NCBI RefSeq assembly: GCF_000179615.1
Contig: NZ_AEDD01000011.1
Location: 62,001-126,000 of the forward strand
DNA from: Paenibacillus curdlanolyticus YK9
Lineage (GTDB): Bacteria; Bacillota; Bacilli; Paenibacillales; Paenibacillaceae
Direction: 5' to 3'
DNA: 64,000 nucleotides
Part shown: one piece after another, positions 55,330 to 64,000 of the stretch
Numbering within the stretch: the stretch's first letter is position 1
How the letters are laid out: each line of letters starts with the position of its first letter
The notes under the pieces: generated by a model
The model's database searches: none
The model's input: only the letters and a program-made list of their open reading frames with translations
Told to the model about the DNA's origin: nothing
Made by a program: the position numbers and the translations under genes

Positions 55330-57111
55330 GTGAAAATCCATATCGTCAAAAGAGGAGATACGCTGTATTTGATTGCCCAGAAGTATAACGTATCCGTTGA
55401 TGAGATTTTGAAGCTTAACCCGAGTATTACGAATGCCGACGTGATCGACGTAGGAATGAAGGTGAAAATTCCATCGCATGGCGGCTCCGGCGGCTCTCAT
55501 GCTGGTGGCGGCAACGGCATTATGCATCAGCATGTCGTTAAGCAAGGAGATACGCTCTGGAAGCTGTCCAAGGCGTGGGGCGTATCGTTGAATGATTTGA
55601 TTAAAGCGAATCCGCAGTTGACGAATCCGAATGTGCTGCTCACCGGAGACATCGTAAACATTCCAAAGCCGCATGGCTCGCATGCGGAGCAAATCGTGCA
55701 TCAGATGAACATGGAGCCTGTTCAGAATGGAACAGGAGCGGGATCTGGCCACGGCCATTTCTCGCCATCCTCAATTTTGAACAATGTGCAAGGGCTCGCT
55801 GGCAAAATTCCGACAGGCATCATGCCAGGGAAGAAGCCGACAGGCAAGACGCCTACCGCGCCGATTACGAAGACGCCAACAGCGCCGATCGAAGAGTCGA
55901 AGCCGGAAGCGTTAGCGCCAATTGCGCCTACGCCACTGCCTGCGCCACTGCCTGCGCCAATTCCAGCACCGCTTCCGGCGCCAGCGCCAGCTCCAATCGT
56001 GCTTGAAAAGACATATCCCGTGCATGTCGAGTATCATACGCAGAACGTCCATTTGTTTCAGCAATGCGGCATTCCTGCTGTGGAGGCGGGAGCCGTGTAT
56101 GGCGTGCCGCATATGCCAGAGGTTCTGCCAGCTGGCCAAGGCTACGGCTACGGGCATCCTGTGGCAGGCGTGGCGGATGAGCACTGCGATCCGTGGGGCA
56201 ATCCGCTTGTAGGCGGTGCTTTTGACCAAGGTCAGGGATATGGCATGCCTGATGTGTCGCCAGCCCAAGTCGATCCTGCGCAATTTGGCTATGGCTCGCC
56301 AACGCAGTTGTCGCCAGCGAATATTGGCCCCGAGCATCATGGCTATAATTCACCGCTGGTATCGCCAGCGAATGTTGGTCCTGAGCATCATGGTTATGAT
56401 TCACCGCTGGTATCGCCAGCGAATGTTAGCCCTGATCAATACGGCTACGGCTCGCCGCTGGTATCGCCAGCGAATGTTAGCCCTGATCAATACGGCTACG
56501 GCTCGCCGCTGGTATCGCCAGCGAATGCGGGTCCTGATCAATATGGCTACGGCTCGCCGCTGGTATCGCCAGCGAATGTGGGTCCTGATCAATATGGCTA
56601 CGGCTCGCCGCTGTTATCGCCTGCAAATGTGGGCCCCGATCAATACGGCTACGGTTCGCCGCTAGTATCGCCAGCAAATGTGGGTCCTGATCAATACGGC
56701 TACGGTTCGCCGCTCCTGTCGCCAGCAAATGTGGGTCCTGATCAATACGGTTACGGGTCGCCACTGGTATCGCCAGCGAATGTCGGCCCTGATCAATACG
56801 GCTATGGCTATGGTTCACCGCTCGTGTCGCCATCGATGACGGACCCGTTTGCTGCCGGGCACTCCTCGTGGCCATATGGCGCCTACCCAACATGGCCTGT
56901 TCAGGCGGCTGTTGCTGACAAATCCTGCGGGTGCCAAGGCAAGGGCAGGGAAGAGGAGTCGAAGGCGGAAGTACAGGAGGCTGAAGCTGCCCCTGCGAAA
57001 ACCGTCAAACGGAATCCGCCACGCAAGCCTGCTAAGAAAGTATCGGTGCGCAATGTCGTTCCGCGTCCGGTCGAGCATCGTCGCAGCAAGCCTTGGATTA
57101 ACGATAATTAA
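55330..57111 (+). CDS. safA: SafA-like spore coat protein with two LysM modules and tandem repeats
   Basis: The 593-residue protein starts MKIHIVKRGDTLYLIAQKYN, the SafA N-terminal LysM (about 1-47). A second LysM follows (about 68-115, HVVKQGDTLWKLSKAWGVSL). SafA builds the inner coat with SpoVID; B. subtilis SafA (387 residues) has one LysM. The middle is Pro/Ala-rich (about 175-230), then ten 17-residue repeats (about 323-498) rich in Tyr, Gly, Ser and Pro, and a basic tail with SCGCQGK. GTG 55330 follows AGGAGGT; GTG 55309 is unlikely. Tyrosine-rich repeats could be cross-linked in the coat, which is inference. Confidence 0.87.
   Translation: MKIHIVKRGDTLYLIAQKYNVSVDEILKLNPSITNADVIDVGMKVKIPSHGGSGGSHAGGGNGIMHQHVVKQGDTLWKLSKAWGVSLNDLIKANPQLTNPNVLLTGDIVNIPKPHGSHAEQIVHQMNMEPVQNGTGAGSGHGHFSPSSILNNVQGLAGKIPTGIMPGKKPTGKTPTAPITKTPTAPIEESKPEALAPIAPTPLPAPLPAPIPAPLPAPAPAPIVLEKTYPVHVEYHTQNVHLFQQCGIPAVEAGAVYGVPHMPEVLPAGQGYGYGHPVAGVADEHCDPWGNPLVGGAFDQGQGYGMPDVSPAQVDPAQFGYGSPTQLSPANIGPEHHGYNSPLVSPANVGPEHHGYDSPLVSPANVSPDQYGYGSPLVSPANVSPDQYGYGSPLVSPANAGPDQYGYGSPLVSPANVGPDQYGYGSPLLSPANVGPDQYGYGSPLVSPANVGPDQYGYGSPLLSPANVGPDQYGYGSPLVSPANVGPDQYGYGYGSPLVSPSMTDPFAAGHSSWPYGAYPTWPVQAAVADKSCGCQGKGREEESKAEVQEAEAAPAKTVKRNPPRKPAKKVSVRNVVPRPVEHRRSKPWINDN
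56296..56826 (+). repeat. Ten tandem copies of a 51-bp coding repeat in safA
   Basis: The unit encodes SPLVSPANVGPDQYGYG with small variations. The first two copies have EHHGY in place of DQYGY; copies 3-10 are nearly identical. The last copy has an extra GY pair. High nucleotide identity between the later copies suggests recent expansion and easy length change. Confidence 0.95.
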
Positions 57112-57130
57112 GCCATTCCTAAGGCGCAAC

Positions 57131-57175
57131 AACGGGTATTGCCGCTAATGGATGCGGGCGATGCCCGTTTGTTTT
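57131..57175 (+). terminator. Terminator after safA
   Basis: AACGGGTATTGCCGC pairs imperfectly with GCGGGCGATGCCCGTT, then TGTTTTG. Confidence 0.75.
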
Positions 57176-57185
57176 GCATTTCGTG

Positions 57186-57215
57186 TGAATAGTTCCCTGC
57201 ATTTCAGGCACAATA
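57186..57215 (+). promoter_or_regulatory. Candidate sigma-G promoter of bofC
   Basis: TGAATA (57186-57191), 17 bases, CACAATA (57209-57215), close to the forespore sigma-G boxes. B. subtilis bofC is expressed in the forespore, so context supports it. Confidence 0.5.
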
Positions 57216-57245
57216 ACGGAAAAGGAATGTAAGGGGATATTCGCC

Positions 57246-57914
57246 ATGAAGGCATTCAGCCTATGGAAACAGCTCAAACGAAAGCTACGCCGCAGCGGTC
57301 GTCCAATGTGGACACTGGGCAGTATAGCGGCGTTCGTCACATACAGTTTGTTGTCCGCCATTCCGATGGATCGGGCTTATGGGACAGCATTTGATCAAGG
57401 ATCTAACATGGAGCCTAAGCAAATCCAAGCGATCATTCGATCGCTTTCTGCGAAAAACAGCTCGGTGACGGTGCATCTTCAACGCCATTTTATTTGCGGA
57501 GAGGAGTTCCGTTCGCTTGGCTTACGTTCGTCTGCTGAGGCGGTTAAGCTGATACAGCGTCCTAACGTTTCGCATGTGAGTTTGCATGCATCCACTCAGG
57601 GCGAGCCGATTTTGGAGCTGACGGAGCAGGTAAGCGATTTGTCCCTCCAGTGCAAGGAGAATGCGATGTTCGGCATTGATCCAACTGGGAGGCTGACGCT
57701 GTTCGAGGGCCCTCCTAAAAAAGAAAACGCGGTCCGCACCTTCTATCAGCTGGACGTTCGCTTTATGGAGAGCCGCCTGCCGAAAGAAGAGTGGAAGCGT
57801 CTGGTCGATGGCATTCGAGTGGAGGATAAAGCTTCCTATTACAGCGTTTTGTCTTCGTTCAGCGATTTTGCAATCGATGCTTCACGCAATGTGATGAATC
57901 CGACTCGGCGTTAG
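57246..57914 (+). CDS. bofC: BofC, forespore checkpoint protein
   Basis: The 222-residue protein has a basic N-terminus and one hydrophobic export segment (about 20-38, MWTLGSIAAFVTYSLLSAI). The secreted part includes the BofC signature CKENAMFGIDPTGRLTLFEGPP (shown here in two parts: CKENAMFGID, then LTLFEGPP). BofC inhibits the SpoIVB protease in the intermembrane space, delaying pro-sigma-K activation by SpoIVFB, also encoded in this window. It precedes ruvC/ruvA as bofC precedes ruvA in B. subtilis. Confidence 0.88.
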   Translation: MKAFSLWKQLKRKLRRSGRPMWTLGSIAAFVTYSLLSAIPMDRAYGTAFDQGSNMEPKQIQAIIRSLSAKNSSVTVHLQRHFICGEEFRSLGLRSSAEAVKLIQRPNVSHVSLHASTQGEPILELTEQVSDLSLQCKENAMFGIDPTGRLTLFEGPPKKENAVRTFYQLDVRFMESRLPKEEWKRLVDGIRVEDKASYYSVLSSFSDFAIDASRNVMNPTRR

Positions 57915-57933
57915 GTAAAAAGGTGTATACGAG

Positions 57934-57965
57934 AGCGGCAGCCCAAGCGGGCTGTCGCTTTTTTT
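57934..57965 (+). terminator. Terminator after bofC
   Basis: AGCGGCAGCCC, loop AAGC, GGGCTGTCGCT (one G-U), then T run. Confidence 0.9.
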
Positions 57966-58034
57966 GTGGTTCATAGCAGGGTGGCGGCAGTGTGCAGCGA
58001 AAGAGAAACGCGTGTTCTCATCGATGCGGTTCTT

Positions 58035-58043
58035 TGCTATAAT
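58035..58043 (+). promoter_or_regulatory. Extended -10 promoter of ruvCAB
   Basis: TG, one base, TATAAT (58038-58043), 46 bases before the ruvC start. No convincing -35 and no LexA box (GAACN4GTTC type) was seen. Confidence 0.5.
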
Positions 58044-58088
58044 AGAGGGTAGTTCTGTGCATAGCAGGCTGGTAAGGAGAGGAATGCA

Positions 58089-58589
58089 TTGCGTGTGCTC
58101 GGCATAGATCCCGGGATTGCGATCGTGGGATTTGGATTCATAGACAAGGACGGACACAAGCTCACGCCCGTGCAATACGGTTCAATAGAGACAAAGGCGC
58201 ATACGCCTTCGGAGACACGCCTATTGCAGGTCTATGAATCGGCATCGGCGTTAATGGACAAATACAAGCCGGACTCCGTCGCGGTGGAGAAGCTGTTTTT
58301 CAACCGCAACGTGACGACGGCTTTTGATGTTGGGCAAGCAAGGGGCGTTATTATTCTAGCAGCGGCTCAGCGCGGTCTTCCCATTGCGGAGTATACGCCG
58401 CTGCAGGTGAAGCAGGCAGTCGTGGGATACGGCAAGGCCGAGAAGCGGCAGGTGCAGGAGATGGTGCGAATGTTTTTGAAGCTGAGCGCCATTCCGAAGC
58501 CGGATGATGTCGCGGATGCGCTTGCAGTTGCAATTTGCCACGCGCATTCCATTGTGCTGACGAATAAGTTGAACGGGGGACCACGATAA
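58089..58589 (+). CDS. ruvC: RuvC, Holliday junction resolvase
   Basis: The 166-residue RNase H-fold endonuclease has Asp7 in VLGIDPGIAIVGFG, the Glu of VEKLFF (about 67) and the acidic pair in DDVADALAVAICHA near the C-terminus, the standard four-acid site. The start is TTG 58089 with AAGGAGAGG. B. subtilis lacks ruvC and uses RecU, so its presence here is a lineage difference. Its stop overlaps the ruvA start by one base. Confidence 0.95.
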   Translation: MRVLGIDPGIAIVGFGFIDKDGHKLTPVQYGSIETKAHTPSETRLLQVYESASALMDKYKPDSVAVEKLFFNRNVTTAFDVGQARGVIILAAAQRGLPIAEYTPLQVKQAVVGYGKAEKRQVQEMVRMFLKLSAIPKPDDVADALAVAICHAHSIVLTNKLNGGPR

Positions 58590-59221
58590 TGATCGATTTT
58601 TTGAAAGGTCCGGTCGCCCACTGGGAAACCGAATATATTGTGCTAGATGTGCGGGATGTCGGGTATCGGGTTTTCACGCCGAATCCTTACGGATTCGCGC
58701 GGAGCAATGAGCCAGTAACGGTCTACATTCATCATCATGTGCGGGAAGATGCAATTCAGCTATTCGGGTTCGCCACGCGAGAGGAGCAGACGATGTTCCG
58801 AAAGCTGCTGGACGTTTCGGGCATAGGCCCTCGCGTCGCGCTTGGCGTGCTGGCGGGCAGTCGTCCGGAAGCGATCGTCGCGGCGATTCAGCAAGAGAAC
58901 GTAACGTTCCTCACGAAGCTTCCGGGCATCGGCAAGAAAACGGCGCAGCGGATGATTCTCGATTTGAAGGACAAGCTGGGCAATGCTCCGCTCGCGTTCG
59001 GCGCTGATCCCTCGGTGTGGGATACGAACGAAGGCAAAGGCACGACGGGAGAGCAGGCGATTGCCGGCGCATGGCCGGAGGCAAGGGAAGCGCTGGGCGC
59101 ACTCGGTTATACGGCAGCGGAGCTGGATAAGGCATTTGAGGGTTTACGCGCTTCGATTACAGCGGAGGAATCGGTTGATTCCCTCATGAAGCGTGCGCTT
59201 CAACAATTGTTCAAAGGGTAA
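58589..59221 (+). CDS. ruvA: RuvA, Holliday junction branch-migration subunit
   Basis: The 210-residue protein has the N-terminal OB fold (MIDFLKGPVAHWETEYIVLD), two helix-hairpin-helix motifs (LLDVSGIGPRVALGVL, LTKLPGIGKKTAQRMI) that grip the junction, and a C-terminal domain III (about 165-210) that binds RuvB. TAATG overlap with ruvC. Confidence 0.95.
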   Translation: MIDFLKGPVAHWETEYIVLDVRDVGYRVFTPNPYGFARSNEPVTVYIHHHVREDAIQLFGFATREEQTMFRKLLDVSGIGPRVALGVLAGSRPEAIVAAIQQENVTFLTKLPGIGKKTAQRMILDLKDKLGNAPLAFGADPSVWDTNEGKGTTGEQAIAGAWPEAREALGALGYTAAELDKAFEGLRASITAEESVDSLMKRALQQLFKG

Positions 59222-59242
59222 TGATGGAAAGAGGGATGGCAT

Positions 59243-60253
59243 GTGGAGGATGAACGCATCATATCCGCTAACCTGATGATGGAAGATCAGGCCGTGGAAT
59301 TAAGTCTGCGTCCCCGCTATCTAGCGGAATATATCGGGCAATCGAATGTCAAAGAGAATTTGAAGGTGTTCATAGAAGCGGCTAAGCTGCGGAAGGAAGC
59401 GCTTGACCATGTGCTGCTATACGGGCCGCCGGGACTGGGCAAGACGACATTGTCGAATATTATTGCTAATGAGCTAGGGGTTAGCTTGCGCACAACGTCG
59501 GGACCAGCAATTGAGCGACCTGGCGATTTGGCTGCCTTGCTGACTAATCTGCAAGAAGGCGACGTCCTGTTTATCGACGAGATTCATCGGCTTAATCGTT
59601 CCGTCGAAGAAGTGCTGTATCCTGCGATGGAAGATTTTGCGCTCGATATCATGATCGGCAAAGGACCAAGCGCGCGCTCGGTTCGTTTGGATTTGCCTCC
59701 TTTTACACTAATAGGTGCTACGACGAGGGCAGGGCTGCTGTCCGCTCCCCTTCGCGATCGATTCGGCGTAGTGAGCCGATTGGAATATTACAAGACGGAC
59801 GAGCTGGCCTTCATCGTGTCGCGGGCGTCCGATATTCTCGGCGTCAGCATCGTTGGGGAAGCGGCGACCGAGATCGCCCTGCGTTCACGCGGTACGCCGC
59901 GGATCGCGAATCGGCTGCTGAAGCGGGTGCGGGATTTTGCCCAAGTCAGAGGCGACGGCATTATTACCCACGAGCTTGCACGATATGCGTTGGAGTTGCT
60001 TCGCGTGGACCCGATGGGGCTCGATGCGATCGATCATAAAATGCTCAGAGCGATGATTGAGAGCTTCCGGGGCGGACCGGTCGGACTGGATACGATTGCT
60101 GCTACCATCGGCGAAGAAAGCCAGACGATCGAGGATGTCTACGAGCCTTACTTAATGCAAGTGGGGCTGCTTCAGCGGACGCCGCGCGGCCGGATTGCGA
60201 CACCGCAGGCTTATCGCCATCTGGGCATCCCGGTGCCGGGCGAATCGCCATAA
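59243..60253 (+). CDS. ruvB: RuvB, Holliday junction helicase motor
   Basis: The 336-residue AAA+ ATPase has Walker [10 protein letters not shown] (about 62), Walker [16 protein letters not shown], sensor 1 IGATTRAG and Arg finger region PLRDRFG, with a winged-helix C-terminus. Start is GTG 59243 behind GGGATGG. With RuvA and RuvC it completes the resolvasome in one transcript. Confidence 0.96.
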   Translation: MEDERIISANLMMEDQAVELSLRPRYLAEYIGQSNVKENLKVFIEAAKLRKEALDHVLLYGPPGLGKTTLSNIIANELGVSLRTTSGPAIERPGDLAALLTNLQEGDVLFIDEIHRLNRSVEEVLYPAMEDFALDIMIGKGPSARSVRLDLPPFTLIGATTRAGLLSAPLRDRFGVVSRLEYYKTDELAFIVSRASDILGVSIVGEAATEIALRSRGTPRIANRLLKRVRDFAQVRGDGIITHELARYALELLRVDPMGLDAIDHKMLRAMIESFRGGPVGLDTIAATIGEESQTIEDVYEPYLMQVGLLQRTPRGRIATPQAYRHLGIPVPGESP

Positions 60254-60291
60254 ACGTTAGCAACGAACCGGATAAGGAAGGGGTTAGGCTA

Positions 60292-62376
60292 GTGAAGCAT
60301 AGGTTGAAAAAGCGAACGGCGATTTCCGCATTAACGCTTGCAATGGCCGTATCCGTCTCGATCTGGTCGGAGAAGCCGTCAGAGGGCGCGTCGATTCCTA
60401 AGCTGGATACGATTCGCGTTGCGTTATATATCGATTCTGCCAAATATCATTACAACACGGCAGCAGCTACCTTCACGGCCGCAGGCGGGTTGAAGATTGG
60501 CATAAGAACGCCTGCCGCCGTAGAGCAATGGTTCAATGCCGGCACGAATGCCGTTCGGATTGCTGTGGATGATTATAAAGCGAAGATGATCGAAACGACA
60601 GACTTTAGTGCAGCTCTAACGATGCAGAAGCGGCTTCAGGCGCTGGGCGGATCGGCTGTCGTTACTTCGCAGTCGAAGAGCGGGAAGCTCGTTTATATCG
60701 TCTCTGAGGGCAGCTATAGTACGGCGTCTATTGCCAAGGCCGCAATGGACAAATGGAGCAAGGACGCGAACGTAGCATCGCTGCTCGGCAGTGCCAAGCC
60801 CGGCGTGTCCGGCCCGCTGCGACTTGAGGGCGGCAGCTACGCCTCGGAGGATGCGGCACGCAATGCCGCGAAGACGTTTGGCGCCGCTGGTCTGGACGCC
60901 TATCCTGCCGTACGCAGCGCAGCGGGCAATCGGACGTACAGCGTCATGGTCGGCTCCGCAGCGGATGCGACAGCTCTGAACAACGTGAAGTCGCTGGCTG
61001 CCAAGGTAAGCGGAGCGCCGGCGCTTCGCGAAGCAGACGCGGCAACGCCGTATTTGCTGCTTCGAGACGATCATACGGTCACGGCAACGGCACAATCGAA
61101 GCAGGTGTCTTATTCATTCCCGGCCGGTTCGACTAAGCTGTGGCTTTCGACGGACGCCGCGCAAGGCATCAAGCTAAGCGAGCGGTCGAGTCGAACGTAT
61201 CGAGGCGCATTTGAGGCTAGCGTATATAATGGGAAGCTGGCTATCGTCAACGAGCTGCCATTTGAACAATATCTCTACTCGGTCGTTCCATCGGAGATGC
61301 CGTCCTCCTGGCCAGCGGAAGCGCTCAAGTCGCAAGCGGTCGCTGCGCGGACCTATGCGTTATACCAAGGGCTGGCGTTCGGCATAGCTCACGTCAACGA
61401 CACGGAGCTCAGCCAGATGTACACGGGGATAGCCGGAGAGAAGGCTTCAACCACATCGGCTGTAAACGATACAGCTGGCGTGATTGCCTTGTACAACGGC
61501 AAGCCGATCGAAACGCTGTTCTCATCCAATGCCGGCGGCCAAACGGCGGATGCAACGGAGATTTGGGGCAATGCCGTTCCGTATTTGAAATCGGTGCCCA
61601 GCCCGGACCAGAGTGCAGCCAAAGGGTTGAAAAATTGGTATCGCGTCGTTCTTCCAACCGGTGAATCAGGATTCGTGCGGGAAGATCTGCTGAGCGATAC
61701 GGGCAAGGTGAATCCGGTAGGCGCACGTATTTTCGCGACAAGCGCGGAGGGTGTCAACGTTCGGCAAACGCCGATTGTGAACGAGGCATTGGCGTCCGTA
61801 GGCAAGCTTCCAAAAGGCACGAATGTCGTCGTTATCGACAGCGTAGTTGAATCTAACAACATGAACTGGGTAGCGGGCCCGTTCACGCCAGAAGCGCTGC
61901 AGAAGTCGACAGGCAACGCTTCGCCGGTCAAGACGCTGGATGCCGAATATGGCGAGTCTGGGCGCGTGATCCAAATGTCCGTCAACGGCAAGCCGTTGAG
62001 CGTGAAAACGCCAATTAGCTACCGAACACTAATGGGCGGATTGCTGAGCACGCGGTTTACAATCGACGAGACGGCGCGCACTACGATGCTAGGGGCTGAC
62101 GAAGCGAAGGCCGAAAGGCCTGGAAGCTCCGGCACCTTATACGTGCGTGGCGCTGATGGCGCTAGCAAGCCAGCTTCGGCGAATTACTATATAATGAATG
62201 GGTCGGGCGAGGTTCGGGCCGCGACGCGCGATCCGCAGTTTCGATTTTACGGCTATGGCAACGGTCACGGTGTAGGGCTGTCGCAGTATGGCGCATTGGG
62301 ACTGGCACAATTAGGGTATGACTACGCTTATATCTTGCAATACTACTACAAAGATATTACGATCGAAGGAAAGTAA
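60292..62376 (+). CDS. Large SpoIID/LytB-domain exported protein
   Basis: The 694-residue protein has a signal peptide (about 1-32) and SPOR-like repeats at about 85-225 (AALTMQKRLQALGGSAV, YIVSEGSYSTASIAKAA, YSVMVGSAADATAL). The SpoIID domain starts at about 320 (FEQYLYSVVPSEMPSSWP, SQAVAARTYALYQ, LFSSNAGGQTADATEIWG). An SH3b-like insert (about 475-540, GVNVRQTP) interrupts it, and it ends with GYGNGHGVGLSQYGALGLAQ. SpoIID proteins are glycan lytic transglycosylases; this one may act in sporulation or in the vegetative wall. Start GTG 60292 after AAGGAAGGGG. Confidence 0.87.
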   Translation: MKHRLKKRTAISALTLAMAVSVSIWSEKPSEGASIPKLDTIRVALYIDSAKYHYNTAAATFTAAGGLKIGIRTPAAVEQWFNAGTNAVRIAVDDYKAKMIETTDFSAALTMQKRLQALGGSAVVTSQSKSGKLVYIVSEGSYSTASIAKAAMDKWSKDANVASLLGSAKPGVSGPLRLEGGSYASEDAARNAAKTFGAAGLDAYPAVRSAAGNRTYSVMVGSAADATALNNVKSLAAKVSGAPALREADAATPYLLLRDDHTVTATAQSKQVSYSFPAGSTKLWLSTDAAQGIKLSERSSRTYRGAFEASVYNGKLAIVNELPFEQYLYSVVPSEMPSSWPAEALKSQAVAARTYALYQGLAFGIAHVNDTELSQMYTGIAGEKASTTSAVNDTAGVIALYNGKPIETLFSSNAGGQTADATEIWGNAVPYLKSVPSPDQSAAKGLKNWYRVVLPTGESGFVREDLLSDTGKVNPVGARIFATSAEGVNVRQTPIVNEALASVGKLPKGTNVVVIDSVVESNNMNWVAGPFTPEALQKSTGNASPVKTLDAEYGESGRVIQMSVNGKPLSVKTPISYRTLMGGLLSTRFTIDETARTTMLGADEAKAERPGSSGTLYVRGADGASKPASANYYIMNGSGEVRAATRDPQFRFYGYGNGHGVGLSQYGALGLAQLGYDYAYILQYYYKDITIEGK

Positions 62377-62397
62377 TGGACAGTAAGGACGGGCGCT

Positions 62398-64000
<1,603 letters not shown>

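Noticed and set aside
56216-56665. Alternate-frame 149-codon frame across the safA repeat, and a CRISPR-like look to the repeated DNA
   Set aside because: The 51-bp units are contiguous, in frame with safA and have no unique spacers, so this is a coding tandem repeat and not a CRISPR array or separate gene.

Overview
The window reads as a chromosomal core region of an endospore-forming, low-to-moderate GC Firmicute of the Paenibacillaceae type (Paenibacillus/Cohnella-like; the family is inferred from gene order and protein character). Nearly every gene is on the + strand. The order follows the Bacillus subtilis trigger factor-to-queuosine block (tig, clpX, lonB, lonA, ysxC, hemA...hemL, spoVID, valS, folC, spoIIB, maf, radC, mreBCD, minCD, spoIVFAB, rplU, prp, rpmA, spo0B, obg, pheB, pheA, safA, bofC, ruvAB, queA, tgt). 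Insertions are clpP, ispG, speD, siroheme genes, a short MutS2-like gene, a CuAO-N protein, a purine/hydantoin-type trio, an RNase G-like gene, hom-thrB and a SpoIID-domain protein.

Region by region. 1-9.7 kb: a proteostasis cluster (trigger factor, ClpP, ClpX, LonB, LonA) with ispG inside and the ribosome-assembly GTPase YsxC at the end. 9.7-11.4 kb: an unrecognised gene and speD behind a long, possibly structured leader. 11.4-19.5 kb: a tetrapyrrole operon taking glutamyl-tRNA to uroporphyrinogen III, with siroheme genes embedded and CobA fused to HemD. 19.4-25 kb: a pseudouridine synthase, the coat morphogen SpoVID, the only minus-strand gene, a candidate structured RNA, and a MutS2-like protein without the Smr nuclease domain. 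25-31 kb: T-box-controlled valS, then folC and murC. 31-41 kb: a secreted CuAO-N protein, a SpoIIB-like SPOR protein, maf, radC, the MreBCD and MinCD shape/division genes and a SEDS protein.

41-44.6 kb: an accessory trio (allantoinase-like, M20 hydrolase, 2-hydroxyacid dehydrogenase) that separates the min genes from spoIVFAB. 44.7-51.4 kb: SpoIVFA/FB, an RNase E/G protein lacking the zinc-link, the L21-Prp-L27 operon with its L21 leader, a membrane-anchored Spo0B and Obg. 51.4-55.2 kb: an ACT protein, homoserine dehydrogenase, homoserine kinase and prephenate dehydratase. 55.3-58 kb: SafA with ten tandem 17-residue repeats, and BofC. 58-64 kb: RuvC, RuvA, RuvB, a large SpoIID-domain protein, QueA and the start of Tgt (cut by the window end).

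Sporulation runs through the window: SpoVID and SafA (coat), SpoIIB-like, SpoIVFA/FB and BofC (pro-sigma-K checkpoint), Spo0B (phosphorelay) and the SpoIID-like protein. By-eye promoter matches fit sigma-E for spoVID, the spoIIB-like gene and spoIVFA, and sigma-G for bofC. The least explained element is the roughly 260-nt promoter-to-terminator unit at about 22641-22902 together with the shortened MutS2 paralogue it precedes.
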